Assembly: GCA_019246495.1 (NCBI GenBank)
Contig: JAFAQI010000126.1
Span: forward strand, 1 to 7,383
DNA from: Frankiales bacterium
GTDB lineage: Bacteria > Actinomycetota > Actinomycetes > JAFAQI01
Length of the DNA stretch: 7,383 nucleotides
Direction of reading: 5' to 3'
Below, piece by piece: positions 1 through 5,474 of the stretch (positions are counted from its first letter, which is position 1; each line of letters opens with the position of its first letter). A program made the translations under genes and the position numbers. The notes below the pieces were generated by a model. It was not told the origin of the DNA. It saw nothing but the letters and a program-made list of their open reading frames with translations, and did not search any database.

Positions 1-2
1 CG

Positions 3-734
3 GCGAGCGCGAAGTACGTCGAGATGAAGCACCGCAACTGTGCCGAGCTCGGCATCGCGTCGGTGCACGAGCACCTGCCGGCCGACGCGACGCAGGACGA
101 CGTGTTCGCTGTCATCGACCGGTTCAACAGCGACTCCGCGGTCGACGCCTACCTGATGCAGTACCCGTTCCCGAAACACCTCGACTTCGAGGCGGCACTG
201 CTGCGTGCCGACCCGGAGAAGGACGTCGACGGGCTACACCCGGTCAACCTCGGCAAGCTGGTCATGGGCGCCGCCGGCCCGCGGCCGTGCACCCCCGCGG
301 GAATCCAGGCACTGCTTGCCCACTACGACGTTCCCATCGCCGGACGCCACATCGTCGTGATCGGCCGCGGCCTGACGGTCGGCAAGCCGCTGGCCAACCT
401 GCTGACGCTGAAAGAAGAACACGCCAACGCTGCCGTCACGTTGCTGCACACCGGCGTACGCGACATCACTCCCTATGTGAGCACCGCCGACATCATCGTC
501 GCGGCCGCCGGCGCACCCGGAATCGTGACGCGCGACATGGTCAAGCCCGGCGCCGCCGTCGTGCAGACGGGGACGACGATCGTGGACGGCAAGTACCGTC
601 CGGACGTCGACGACGACGTCCGCGAGGTCGCGGGCTGGTTCGCCCCCGTTACCGGGTCGGTCGGACCGATGACCCGCGCGATGCTGCTCACCAACGTCGT
701 CGCCGCCGCCGAACGCCGCGCGGCCGGGAACTGA
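3..734 (+). CDS. folD: Bifunctional methylenetetrahydrofolate dehydrogenase / methenyltetrahydrofolate cyclohydrolase FolD (5' end cut off)
   Basis: Cytosolic enzyme that interconverts 5,10-methylene-, 5,10-methenyl- and 10-formyl-tetrahydrofolate for purine and one-carbon metabolism. The reading frame is open from base 3, so the ATG at 24 is internal and about 40 N-terminal residues lie outside the window. Catalytic residues known from human MTHFD1 and E. coli FolD are present: Tyr (codon 15-17) and Lys (27-29) of the YVxxK motif, Gln (159-161) in MQYPFP, and Asp (228-230) in DVDGLHP. The NADP-binding loop [10 protein letters not shown] and the C-terminal GPMTRAML follow. Several usually fixed motifs differ: QYPFP replaces QLPLP, VVQTG replaces a DVG-type strand, and VTGSVGP replaces the usual PGGVGP. 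The stop is two bases from the stop of the convergent regulator gene. Family assignment is firm; whether both activities are normal is not shown. Confidence 0.95.
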   Translation, partial: ASAKYVEMKHRNCAELGIASVHEHLPADATQDDVFAVIDRFNSDSAVDAYLMQYPFPKHLDFEAALLRADPEKDVDGLHPVNLGKLVMGAAGPRPCTPAGIQALLAHYDVPIAGRHIVVIGRGLTVGKPLANLLTLKEEHANAAVTLLHTGVRDITPYVSTADIIVAAAGAPGIVTRDMVKPGAAVVQTGTTIVDGKYRPDVDDDVREVAGWFAPVTGSVGPMTRAMLLTNVVAAAERRAAGN

Positions 735-736
735 GA

Positions 737-1351
737 TCAGCCTGCGCGACGGACCTGTTCGTCGCCGGTGGGGAGTGGGCGCACGACGCCGAGCGAGATG
801 ACCTCGTTGGCCAGCCGGCCGCGTCGGTTGACGCCCTCGGAGATGCGGAACTTCTGGTAGAGCCGCAGGAGGTGCTGCTTCACCGCAGCCTCGGTGACGA
901 CAAGCTCTTCCGCGATGTCCCGCGCGGTCGCGGGCGCGACGAACGCCTCGTGCCGCAACGCCGGTCGGCAGAGCGCGTTGAGCACCTCGACCTCACGGCG
1001 GGTGAGATCCGGAGCCGCGACGCGACGCAGCTCGACGGTCTCGTCCGCGGCCGCCTCGGACTGCGCGAGCCCGCCGACGCGCGCCCGGGCCGCGCCGAAG
1101 CTCAGCACGTCGCCGTCGGCGAGGATCCGCCGGCCGATGGGCCGGCCGTTGACCCGGGTGCCGTTCGATGACAGTCCGAGATCGGCCACGTAGACGTGTG
1201 GCCCGCGGCGTACGAGCTCGGCGTGCAGGCGCGAGACGCTCTGGTCGTCGAACGCGATGTCGACGCCCTCACCGCGGCCGACCGTCGTGACTTCCGCGGT
1301 CAGCTCGAACACCGTTCCGGTGTCCTCGACGCGCAGGTACGGCGTGTCCAC
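737..1351 (-). CDS. FHA-domain protein with C-terminal helix-turn-helix (putative transcriptional regulator)
   Basis: A 204-residue protein with two modules. An FHA domain (about residues 5-92) shows the phosphothreonine-binding signature: GR at 25-26, SRLH at 40-43, SSNGT at 61-65 and NG at 68-69. After an acidic linker (about 96-112) comes a helix-turn-helix region (about 115-190); its core at 142-168 has ARDIAEELVVTE followed by AAVKQHLLRLYQKF as the likely recognition helix. FHA domains bind phosphothreonine peptides, usually made by Ser/Thr kinases, so this is probably a DNA-binding regulator tuned by phosphorylation. The GTG at 1351 is chosen because a strong Shine-Dalgarno (GGAGAGGAG, 7-nt spacing) precedes it. 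The longer frame from another GTG at 1426 lacks a Shine-Dalgarno and would add 25 residues with no FHA features. It diverges from citrate synthase; its targets are unknown. Confidence 0.88.
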   Translation of the reverse strand: MDTPYLRVEDTGTVFELTAEVTTVGRGEGVDIAFDDQSVSRLHAELVRRGPHVYVADLGLSSNGTRVNGRPIGRRILADGDVLSFGAARARVGGLAQSEAAADETVELRRVAAPDLTRREVEVLNALCRPALRHEAFVAPATARDIAEELVVTEAAVKQHLLRLYQKFRISEGVNRRGRLANEVISLGVVRPLPTGDEQVRRAG

Positions 1352-1357
1352 GCGGTT

Positions 1358-1366
1358 GCTCCTCTC
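1358..1366 (-). promoter_or_regulatory. Ribosome binding site deciding the start of the FHA-HTH gene
   Basis: On the minus strand the sequence reads GGAGAGGAG, then seven bases (CAACCGC), then GTG at 1351. This is a near-ideal Shine-Dalgarno and spacing. It supports the 204-residue product over the 229-residue alternative starting at 1426. Confidence 0.8.
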
Positions 1367-1419
1367 CGCACACGTCCGGATTCGACCTTCAGCTCCTCGA
1401 CCTACCCAATTGGTCACAT

Positions 1420-1448
1420 ACGACACGTCCCGTCCCGCCGCCTAGGAT
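1420..1448 (+). promoter_or_regulatory. Candidate promoter of citrate synthase, possibly giving a leaderless transcript
   Basis: ACGACA (1420-1425; GACA core of the -35 consensus) and TAGGAT (1443-1448; fits TANNNT) are separated by 17 bases. The -10 ends seven bases before the ATG at 1456, so transcription would start at or one base before the start codon. Leaderless mRNAs with this geometry are common in actinobacteria. The competing reading is that AGGA (1444-1447) acts as a Shine-Dalgarno with 8-nt spacing on a longer transcript. Confidence 0.5.
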
Positions 1449-1455
1449 CGCCAGC

Positions 1456-2577
1456 ATGTCTGCGCCTTCCCGCGGCCTCGCCGACGTGGTCGCCGCTTCG
1501 ACCGCGCTCTCGGACATCGATGGCGCGGCCGGGCTGCTCTCCTACCGCGGCTACGACATCCACGATCTCGGCGGCGGAGCGAGCTTCGAGGAGGTCGTCC
1601 ACCTCCTCCAGCGCGGTGCGCTGCCCGACCGCGCGCAGCTCGCCGCGTTCTCCGACGAGCTCGCGAAGGCCCGCGAGATCGGGCCTACCGCGCGCGAGGT
1701 GCTGCCCCGGGTCGCCGAGCGCGCCGCACCCATGGAGGCGCTGCGCACGCTCGTCTCCGCCCTCGGGCACGACGACCCGGACAAGGACGACAACGGCGCG
1801 GAGGCCAACGCCCGCAAGGCGGTCCGGCTCGTCGCGCAGCTCCCCATCCTGGTCGCCAGCTACCACGCGGCGCGCACCGGCGCGACGTTGCCGGACCCCG
1901 ACCCGGCTCTCGGCACCGCCGGCAACTTCCTCCTGCAGCTGACCGGCGAGGGGCCGGACGACGTCGCCACCGCAGCGCTCGACGAGTGCCTGGTGCTGCA
2001 CGCGGACCACACGATGAACGCGTCGACGTTCGCCGCCCGGGTGTGCGCGGCCACCTTGTCCGACATGCACTCGGCCGTGACTGCAGCGGTCGCCACGCTG
2101 AAGGGTCCGTTGCACGGCGGCGCCAACGAGCAGGTGATGCGCACTCTCGAGTCGATCGGCTCGGTCGACGGCGTCGACGCGGCTGTCCGCGACATCCTCG
2201 GGTCCGGGCAGAAGATCATGGGCTTCGGGCACCGCGTCTACCGGACCGAGGACCCGCGCGCCACGCACCTGCGGCGGCTGTCGCAGCAGCTCGGCGAGCG
2301 CGCCGGCGACACCCGCTGGTACGAGATGTCGGCCGCCATGGAAGCCACTGTCATGGACGTGAAGGGGCTCTATCCCAACGTCGACTTCTACGCCGCCAGC
2401 GTCTACCGGTCGCTCGGCATCCCGACCGACCTGTTCACGCCGGTGTTCGCGGTGTCGCGCATGGCGGGCTGGACCGCGCACGTCATGGAGCAGCACGCCG
2501 ACAACCGGCTGATCCGTCCGGACAGCGAGTACGTCGGCGAGCCACCCCGGCCGTTCGTCGCGCTCGCCGACCGTTGA
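1456..2577 (+). CDS. Citrate synthase (short form; citrate/2-methylcitrate synthase family)
   Basis: Condenses oxaloacetate and acetyl-CoA to citrate, the entry step of the TCA cycle; close relatives also use propionyl-CoA. The 373 residues match the short form of about 370-390 residues. The N-terminal part carries the family signature around LLSYRGYDI (27-35). The catalytic triad is intact: His220 in GPLHGGANE, His259 in GFGHRVYR and Asp310 in PNVDFYAAS, equivalent to pig His274, His320 and Asp375. His185 lies in LHADHTMNAS, a variant of the common LHADH(E/G)xNAS, and Arg335 in FAVSRMAGW fits the second citrate-binding arginine. Citrate versus methylcitrate preference cannot be read from these motifs; no prpB/prpD-like neighbours are present, and isocitrate and malate dehydrogenases lie downstream, so citrate synthase is favoured. 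It is the first gene of the rightward series. The ACT gene follows after 21 bases. Confidence 0.95.
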   Translation: MSAPSRGLADVVAASTALSDIDGAAGLLSYRGYDIHDLGGGASFEEVVHLLQRGALPDRAQLAAFSDELAKAREIGPTAREVLPRVAERAAPMEALRTLVSALGHDDPDKDDNGAEANARKAVRLVAQLPILVASYHAARTGATLPDPDPALGTAGNFLLQLTGEGPDDVATAALDECLVLHADHTMNASTFAARVCAATLSDMHSAVTAAVATLKGPLHGGANEQVMRTLESIGSVDGVDAAVRDILGSGQKIMGFGHRVYRTEDPRATHLRRLSQQLGERAGDTRWYEMSAAMEATVMDVKGLYPNVDFYAASVYRSLGIPTDLFTPVFAVSRMAGWTAHVMEQHADNRLIRPDSEYVGEPPRPFVALADR

Positions 2578-2598
2578 GCCGCGCGAGCCGCGACGATC

Positions 2599-3015
2599 GT
2601 GCCCGCTGACCTCTCACCCCAGCTCGACCCGACGCATCTCGCCGTCGTGCGCTGCCCGGCCGGCTGGCAGCCCCCGGCACTGCCGGCGGACGTGTTCGTC
2701 GCGGTCGTCGCGGGCGAGCACGAGGTGACGGTCGTCGGCCCGGAGGCGCTGTTCGCCGACGAGGCCTGGGGTGGCGTCGCCGAGCAGATCGACGGCGGAT
2801 GGCGCCGCATCACCTTTCCTGGGCCGCTTCCGTGGGAGCTGGTCGGTTTTCTCGCCGACGTCGCCAGCCGCCTCGCGACCGCCCAGATCCCGTTCACGTC
2901 GATGTCCGGCTTCACCACTGATCACGTGCTCGTCCGCGCCGCGCATGCCGACCTGGCCGTCGCCGTACTGTCCGGTCAGGAGGCGCCACCGCAACGGCCC
3001 GGGACCAATCCGTGA
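2599..3015 (+). CDS. Small ACT-domain protein (COG3603 / CASTOR-like ACT_7 type)
   Basis: A 138-residue soluble protein resembling the small bacterial ACT proteins related to the arginine sensor CASTOR. Visible features in order are a strand and loop with LPADVFVAVVAGEHEVTVV (28-46), a VxPE-like turn (VVGPEAL, 45-51), GGWRRITFPGPLPWELVGFLA (66-86) and FTSMSGFTTDHVLVR (99-113). The last segments match the usual 'GPLxFxLVGxLA' and 'IsxySTFxTDyxLV' pattern of the family. ACT domains typically bind amino acids or other small metabolites; no catalytic residues or DNA-binding part are seen. The start is a GTG 21 bases after the citrate synthase stop without a convincing Shine-Dalgarno; no alternative start gives a complete domain. 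The stop overlaps the next start by four bases. The ligand and partner are unknown; its position suggests metabolite sensing or enzyme modulation. Confidence 0.75.
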   Translation: MPADLSPQLDPTHLAVVRCPAGWQPPALPADVFVAVVAGEHEVTVVGPEALFADEAWGGVAEQIDGGWRRITFPGPLPWELVGFLADVASRLATAQIPFTSMSGFTTDHVLVRAAHADLAVAVLSGQEAPPQRPGTNP

Positions 3016-3332
3016 CCGAGCCCGGCTCTCCCGCGACGGGGCATGAGGTGCCGGTCCCGCCGCCGGTGCCGCGCCGCCCCGACCCGATGCTGCTCGTGGT
3101 CGCCGGCGTCGCTGTCGGCGTCGGCATCGCTGCCTGGCACCGCCCGCAACCGGGCATGTACGTCGTTGCCGCCGCGCTCGCGCTCGGTGCGGTCCTGCGA
3201 CTGCTGCTGCGACCCCGCGCGGCCGGCTCGCTCGTCGTGCGAAGCCGGCGCGTCGACGTGGCGCTGCTCGGGCTGTTGGCGGTCGCCGTAGGCGTGCTGG
3301 CGGCGGTTACGCCGTTTCCCGCCGGCAAGTGA
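3012..3332 (+). CDS. DUF3017-type small integral membrane protein
   Basis: A 106-residue protein with a Pro-rich, soluble N-terminus (1-25) and three hydrophobic segments (about 26-42, 49-66 and 83-100) separated by a basic loop (RPRAAGSLVVRSRRVD, 67-82). Size, topology and the W42-to-Y50 region GxxxPxPGMYVVA fit the actinobacterial DUF3017 family, whose function is unknown. In Mycobacterium and Streptomyces this family is encoded next to folD, which helps the assignment because folD lies at the left edge. The GTG start overlaps the stop of the ACT gene in a GTGA arrangement, suggesting translational coupling; there is no strong Shine-Dalgarno. The basic segment between helices 2 and 3 suggests that this loop is cytoplasmic. 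Confidence 0.75.
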   Translation: MTEPGSPATGHEVPVPPPVPRRPDPMLLVVAGVAVGVGIAAWHRPQPGMYVVAAALALGAVLRLLLRPRAAGSLVVRSRRVDVALLGLLAVAVGVLAAVTPFPAGK

Positions 3333-3340
3333 GGCCGGGA

Positions 3341-3346
3341 TAACCT
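3341..3346 (+). promoter_or_regulatory. Possible -10 element for the isocitrate/malate dehydrogenase genes
   Basis: TAACCT matches TANNNT in the 48-bp gap before the isocitrate dehydrogenase and would give a leader of roughly 28 bases. No good -35 is seen at 16-19 bases upstream, so this is weak. Readthrough from the citrate synthase promoter is the alternative. Confidence 0.25.
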
Positions 3347-3367
3347 CCACGCGGGCAACGACCCCAC

Positions 3368-3373
3368 AGGAGA
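3368..3373 (+). promoter_or_regulatory. Ribosome binding site of isocitrate dehydrogenase
   Basis: AGGAGA is followed by an 8-nt spacing (counted from AGGAG) to the ATG at 3381. It is the strongest Shine-Dalgarno among the rightward genes and fixes the start. Confidence 0.8.
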
Positions 3374-3380
3374 CGAACTG

Positions 3381-4484
3381 ATGACCACGCATCGCGTGAC
3401 GCTTATCCCGGGTGACGGCACAGGGCCGGAGCTCGCCGAGGCCACCCGCCGGGTCCTCGAAGCAGCGGCGGCCACGTCCGGCTCGTCGTTCGAGTGGGAC
3501 GTGCAGGAAGCCGGCGTCGACATCATGGAGACCGCCGGCACGCCGTTGCCGCAGGCGACGATCGACTCGGTCCGCAAGAACGGCGTCGCCATCAAGGGCC
3601 CGATCACGACACCGATCGGCACCGGCTTCCGCTCCGTCAACGTGGCGCTGCGCTACGAGCTCGATCTCTACGCGTGCCTGCGCCCGTGCAAGTCCTACCC
3701 GGGCGTGCGGTCGCGGTTCGACAACGTCGACGTGGTGATCGTCCGCGAGAACACCGAGGATCTCTACGCCGGCATCGAGTACGCCGCGCACTCCGAGCAG
3801 GCCGACGAGGTCATCACGTTCCTCAACGGGCTCCAGGACAAGAAGATCCGTGAGGGCTCGGGCATCTCCATCAAGCCGATGAGCGAGTTCGGCTCGGAGC
3901 GCATCATCCGCTACGCGTTCGACTACGCGCGCGACAACGGGCGCAAGCGCGTGCACTGCGTCACGAAGTCCAACATCATGAAGCACACCGACGGCCTGTT
4001 CCTCTCGGTGTTCCGCGAGGTGGCGAAGGACTACCCGGACATCGACCCCTGGGAGAACCTCGTCGACGCGACGTGCATGGGTCTCATCCAGCGGCCCGAG
4101 GAGTGGGACGTGCTGGTGCTGCCCAACCTCTACGGCGACATCCTGAGCGACCTGACTGCGGGCATGGTCGGCGGGCTGGGTGTCGCGCCCGGTGCCAACA
4201 TCGGTGCCAACGCGGCGGTGTTCGAAGCGACGCACGGCTCCGCCCCGAAGTACAAGGGACAGAACAAGGTCAACCCGACCGCGATGATCCTGTCGGGAAT
4301 GCTCATGCTCAAGCACCTCGGCGAGGCCAAGGCCGCCGAGAACCTCGAGCACGCGGTGTCTGCGGTCATCGCGGAGGGCAGGGACACGACGTACGACATG
4401 AAGCCGACCCGCGACGATCCGACGGCGGTCGGAACGAGTGAGTACGCCGACGCGATCATCGCGAAGCTCGAGGAGATGAAGTAG
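3381..4484 (+). CDS. icd: Isocitrate dehydrogenase, dimeric/IDH3-like type of the isocitrate/isopropylmalate dehydrogenase family
   Basis: Oxidatively decarboxylates isocitrate to 2-oxoglutarate in the TCA cycle. The 367 residues start with the family signature [10 protein letters not shown] (8-17). Isocitrate-contact residues match E. coli Icd: Ser85, Asn87 and Arg91 in FRSVNVALR (Ser113, Asn115, Arg119), Arg101, Arg122 in [11 protein letters not shown], Tyr129 (Tyr160) and Lys196 (Lys230). The metal aspartates are Asp229, Asp253 and Asp257. The coenzyme loop is [15 protein letters not shown]: Lys290, Tyr291 and Val297 correspond to E. coli Lys344, Tyr345 and Val351, which favour NADP, whereas NAD enzymes usually have Asp-Ile and Ala there. 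Tyr338 matches Tyr391, but Arg395 is replaced by Pro342. Overall length and sequence resemble NAD-type enzymes, so coenzyme use is uncertain. Isopropylmalate dehydrogenase is less likely given the SxNxxxR substrate motif. It overlaps the malate dehydrogenase gene by one base. Confidence 0.9.
   Translation: MTTHRVTLIPGDGTGPELAEATRRVLEAAAATSGSSFEWDVQEAGVDIMETAGTPLPQATIDSVRKNGVAIKGPITTPIGTGFRSVNVALRYELDLYACLRPCKSYPGVRSRFDNVDVVIVRENTEDLYAGIEYAAHSEQADEVITFLNGLQDKKIREGSGISIKPMSEFGSERIIRYAFDYARDNGRKRVHCVTKSNIMKHTDGLFLSVFREVAKDYPDIDPWENLVDATCMGLIQRPEEWDVLVLPNLYGDILSDLTAGMVGGLGVAPGANIGANAAVFEATHGSAPKYKGQNKVNPTAMILSGMLMLKHLGEAKAAENLEHAVSAVIAEGRDTTYDMKPTRDDPTAVGTSEYADAIIAKLEEMK
4471..4475 (+). promoter_or_regulatory. 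Ribosome binding site of malate dehydrogenase inside the end of icd
   Basis: AGGAG lies within the last codons of the isocitrate dehydrogenase gene, eight bases before the GTG at 4484. It supports that GTG as the start and implies that both proteins are made from one mRNA. Confidence 0.7.
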
Positions 4485-5443
4485 TGGCAGCACGGTCCGG
4501 CAAGGTCACCGTCGTCGGTGCCGGTTTCTACGGCTCGACGACCGCGCAACGGCTCGCGGAGTACGACATCTTCGAGACCGTTGTGCTCACCGACATCATC
4601 GAAGGCAAGCCCGAGGGGCTTGCGCTCGACCTGAACCAGTCGCGCCCGATCGAGGGGTTCGAGACAACGGTCGTCGGCGCGACGACCGGCACCGACGGCT
4701 CCGGCTACGAGCAGACTGCCGATTCCGACATCGTCGTCATCACCGCCGGCCTGCCGCGCAAGCCAGGCATGAGCCGGATGGACCTCATCGAGACCAACGC
4801 GAAAATCGTCCGCCAGGTGGCCGAGAACGTCGCGAAGTTCTCGCCCGAGGCCGTCGTCATCGTCGTGTCCAACCCGCTCGACGAGATGACGGCTCTCGCC
4901 GCGAACGCAACGGGCTTCCCGAAGCAGCGGGTCATCGGCCAGGCGGGCATGCTCGACACCGCGCGCTTCACCCACTTCGTCGCCGAGACCCTCGGTGTTC
5001 CCGTGGCGTCGGTGCGGACGCTCACGCTCGGTTCTCACGGCGACACAATGGTGCCGGTCCCGAGCGCATGCACCGTCGATGGCAAGCCGCTCGCCGATGT
5101 GCTCGACCAGGCCAAGATCGACGAGCTTGTCGACCGCACCCGCAACGGCGGAGCCGAGGTCGTTGCGTTGCTCAAGACCGGCAGCGCCTACTACGCGCCG
5201 TCGGCTGCGGCCGCGCGCATGGCGAAGGCCGTCGCCGAGGACAGCGGCGCGGTCATGCCGGTCTGCACCTGGGTCGACGGGGAGTACGGCATCTCCGGTG
5301 TCTTCCTCGGCGTGGAGGCCGAGATCGGCGCCGGCGGCGCCAAGTTGTTCAACGAGCCCGCCCCCACCGAGACGGAACTCGCGGGACTCAAGGCCGCTGC
5401 GGAGGCCGTGCGCGCGAAGCAGGCCGACGTGGCGGAGCTCTGA
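4484..5443 (+). CDS. mdh: Malate dehydrogenase, LDH-like (type 3) NAD-dependent
   Basis: Interconverts malate and oxaloacetate, supplying the substrate of the citrate synthase encoded upstream. The 319 residues have a Rossmann loop GAGFYGSTTA (12-21), where GAGNVG is more usual. Asp37 at the end of the second strand indicates NAD rather than NADP. The substrate loop is RKPGMSRMDLI, with Arg92 and Arg98 selecting a dicarboxylate; lactate dehydrogenases have Gln at the first of these. Asn130 lies in SNPLDEMT, and the catalytic Asp158/His185 pair is in LDTARF and LGSHGDTMVP, with Arg161 binding substrate. It therefore belongs to the LDH-like family (Bacillus/Chloroflexus type), not the family of about 329 residues used by Streptomyces and Mycobacterium. 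GTG start; the TAG of icd shares its last G with this start codon (TAGTG). Confidence 0.95.
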   Translation: MAARSGKVTVVGAGFYGSTTAQRLAEYDIFETVVLTDIIEGKPEGLALDLNQSRPIEGFETTVVGATTGTDGSGYEQTADSDIVVITAGLPRKPGMSRMDLIETNAKIVRQVAENVAKFSPEAVVIVVSNPLDEMTALAANATGFPKQRVIGQAGMLDTARFTHFVAETLGVPVASVRTLTLGSHGDTMVPVPSACTVDGKPLADVLDQAKIDELVDRTRNGGAEVVALLKTGSAYYAPSAAAARMAKAVAEDSGAVMPVCTWVDGEYGISGVFLGVEAEIGAGGAKLFNEPAPTETELAGLKAAAEAVRAKQADVAEL

Positions 5444-5474
5444 CCGCGGACAGTCCGGGGAACGGCCGCAGCTG

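Larger units (their letters stand above)
1352..1455. promoter_or_regulatory. Divergent intergenic region between the FHA-HTH regulator and citrate synthase
   Basis: This 104-bp region must carry the 5' signals of both divergent genes. It contains one of the most A/T-rich pockets of the window (about 1403-1424). That pocket centres on the palindrome CCAATTGG (1406-1413), and the outer bases T1403 and A1416 also pair; 10 of 14 positions across 1403-1416 are symmetric. For the leftward gene only a weak pair is visible on the minus strand: a TTGGGT-like -35 overlapping the palindrome and a TCGAAT-like -10, 18 bases apart. The rightward promoter is listed separately. An operator for the adjacent regulator here is an inference from position and symmetry. 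Confidence 0.5.

Noticed and set aside
601..622. Stem-loop in folD: CGGACGTCG, ACGA, CGACGTCCG
   Set aside because: A 9-bp stem with a small loop is expected by chance somewhere in several kb of GC-rich sequence, and here it encodes a run of Asp and Val codons; there is no U-tract or regulatory context.
1352..1426. N-terminal extension of the FHA-HTH gene from the GTG at 1426
   Set aside because: There is no Shine-Dalgarno before 1426, while a strong one precedes the GTG at 1351; the extra residues are not part of the FHA fold.
1414..2496. 360-codon open frame on the minus strand opposite citrate synthase
   Set aside because: It is a shadow of the citrate synthase gene, and its start would lie inside that gene with no family features.
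3331..3347. GAGG...CCTC hairpin after the DUF3017 gene, considered as a terminator
   Set aside because: The stem has only four base pairs and no T-run; it is too weak to call.
2976..4493. 505-codon open frame on the minus strand opposite icd and the DUF3017 gene
   Set aside because: It is antisense to well-recognised genes, its translation is a low-complexity Arg/Val/Asp/Gly mix without motifs, and long antisense frames are expected in GC-rich coding DNA.
5447..5457. Short inverted repeat CGGAC-A-GTCCG between mdh and the CNNM-family gene, considered as a terminator
   Set aside because: The one-base loop cannot form a normal hairpin of useful length and no T-run follows.
4995..5474. Upstream extension of the CNNM-family reading frame into mdh
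   Set aside because: The frame overlaps 450 bases of mdh out of phase, and its residues are Arg/Ser/Pro-rich noise. The membrane domain starts properly at 5475.
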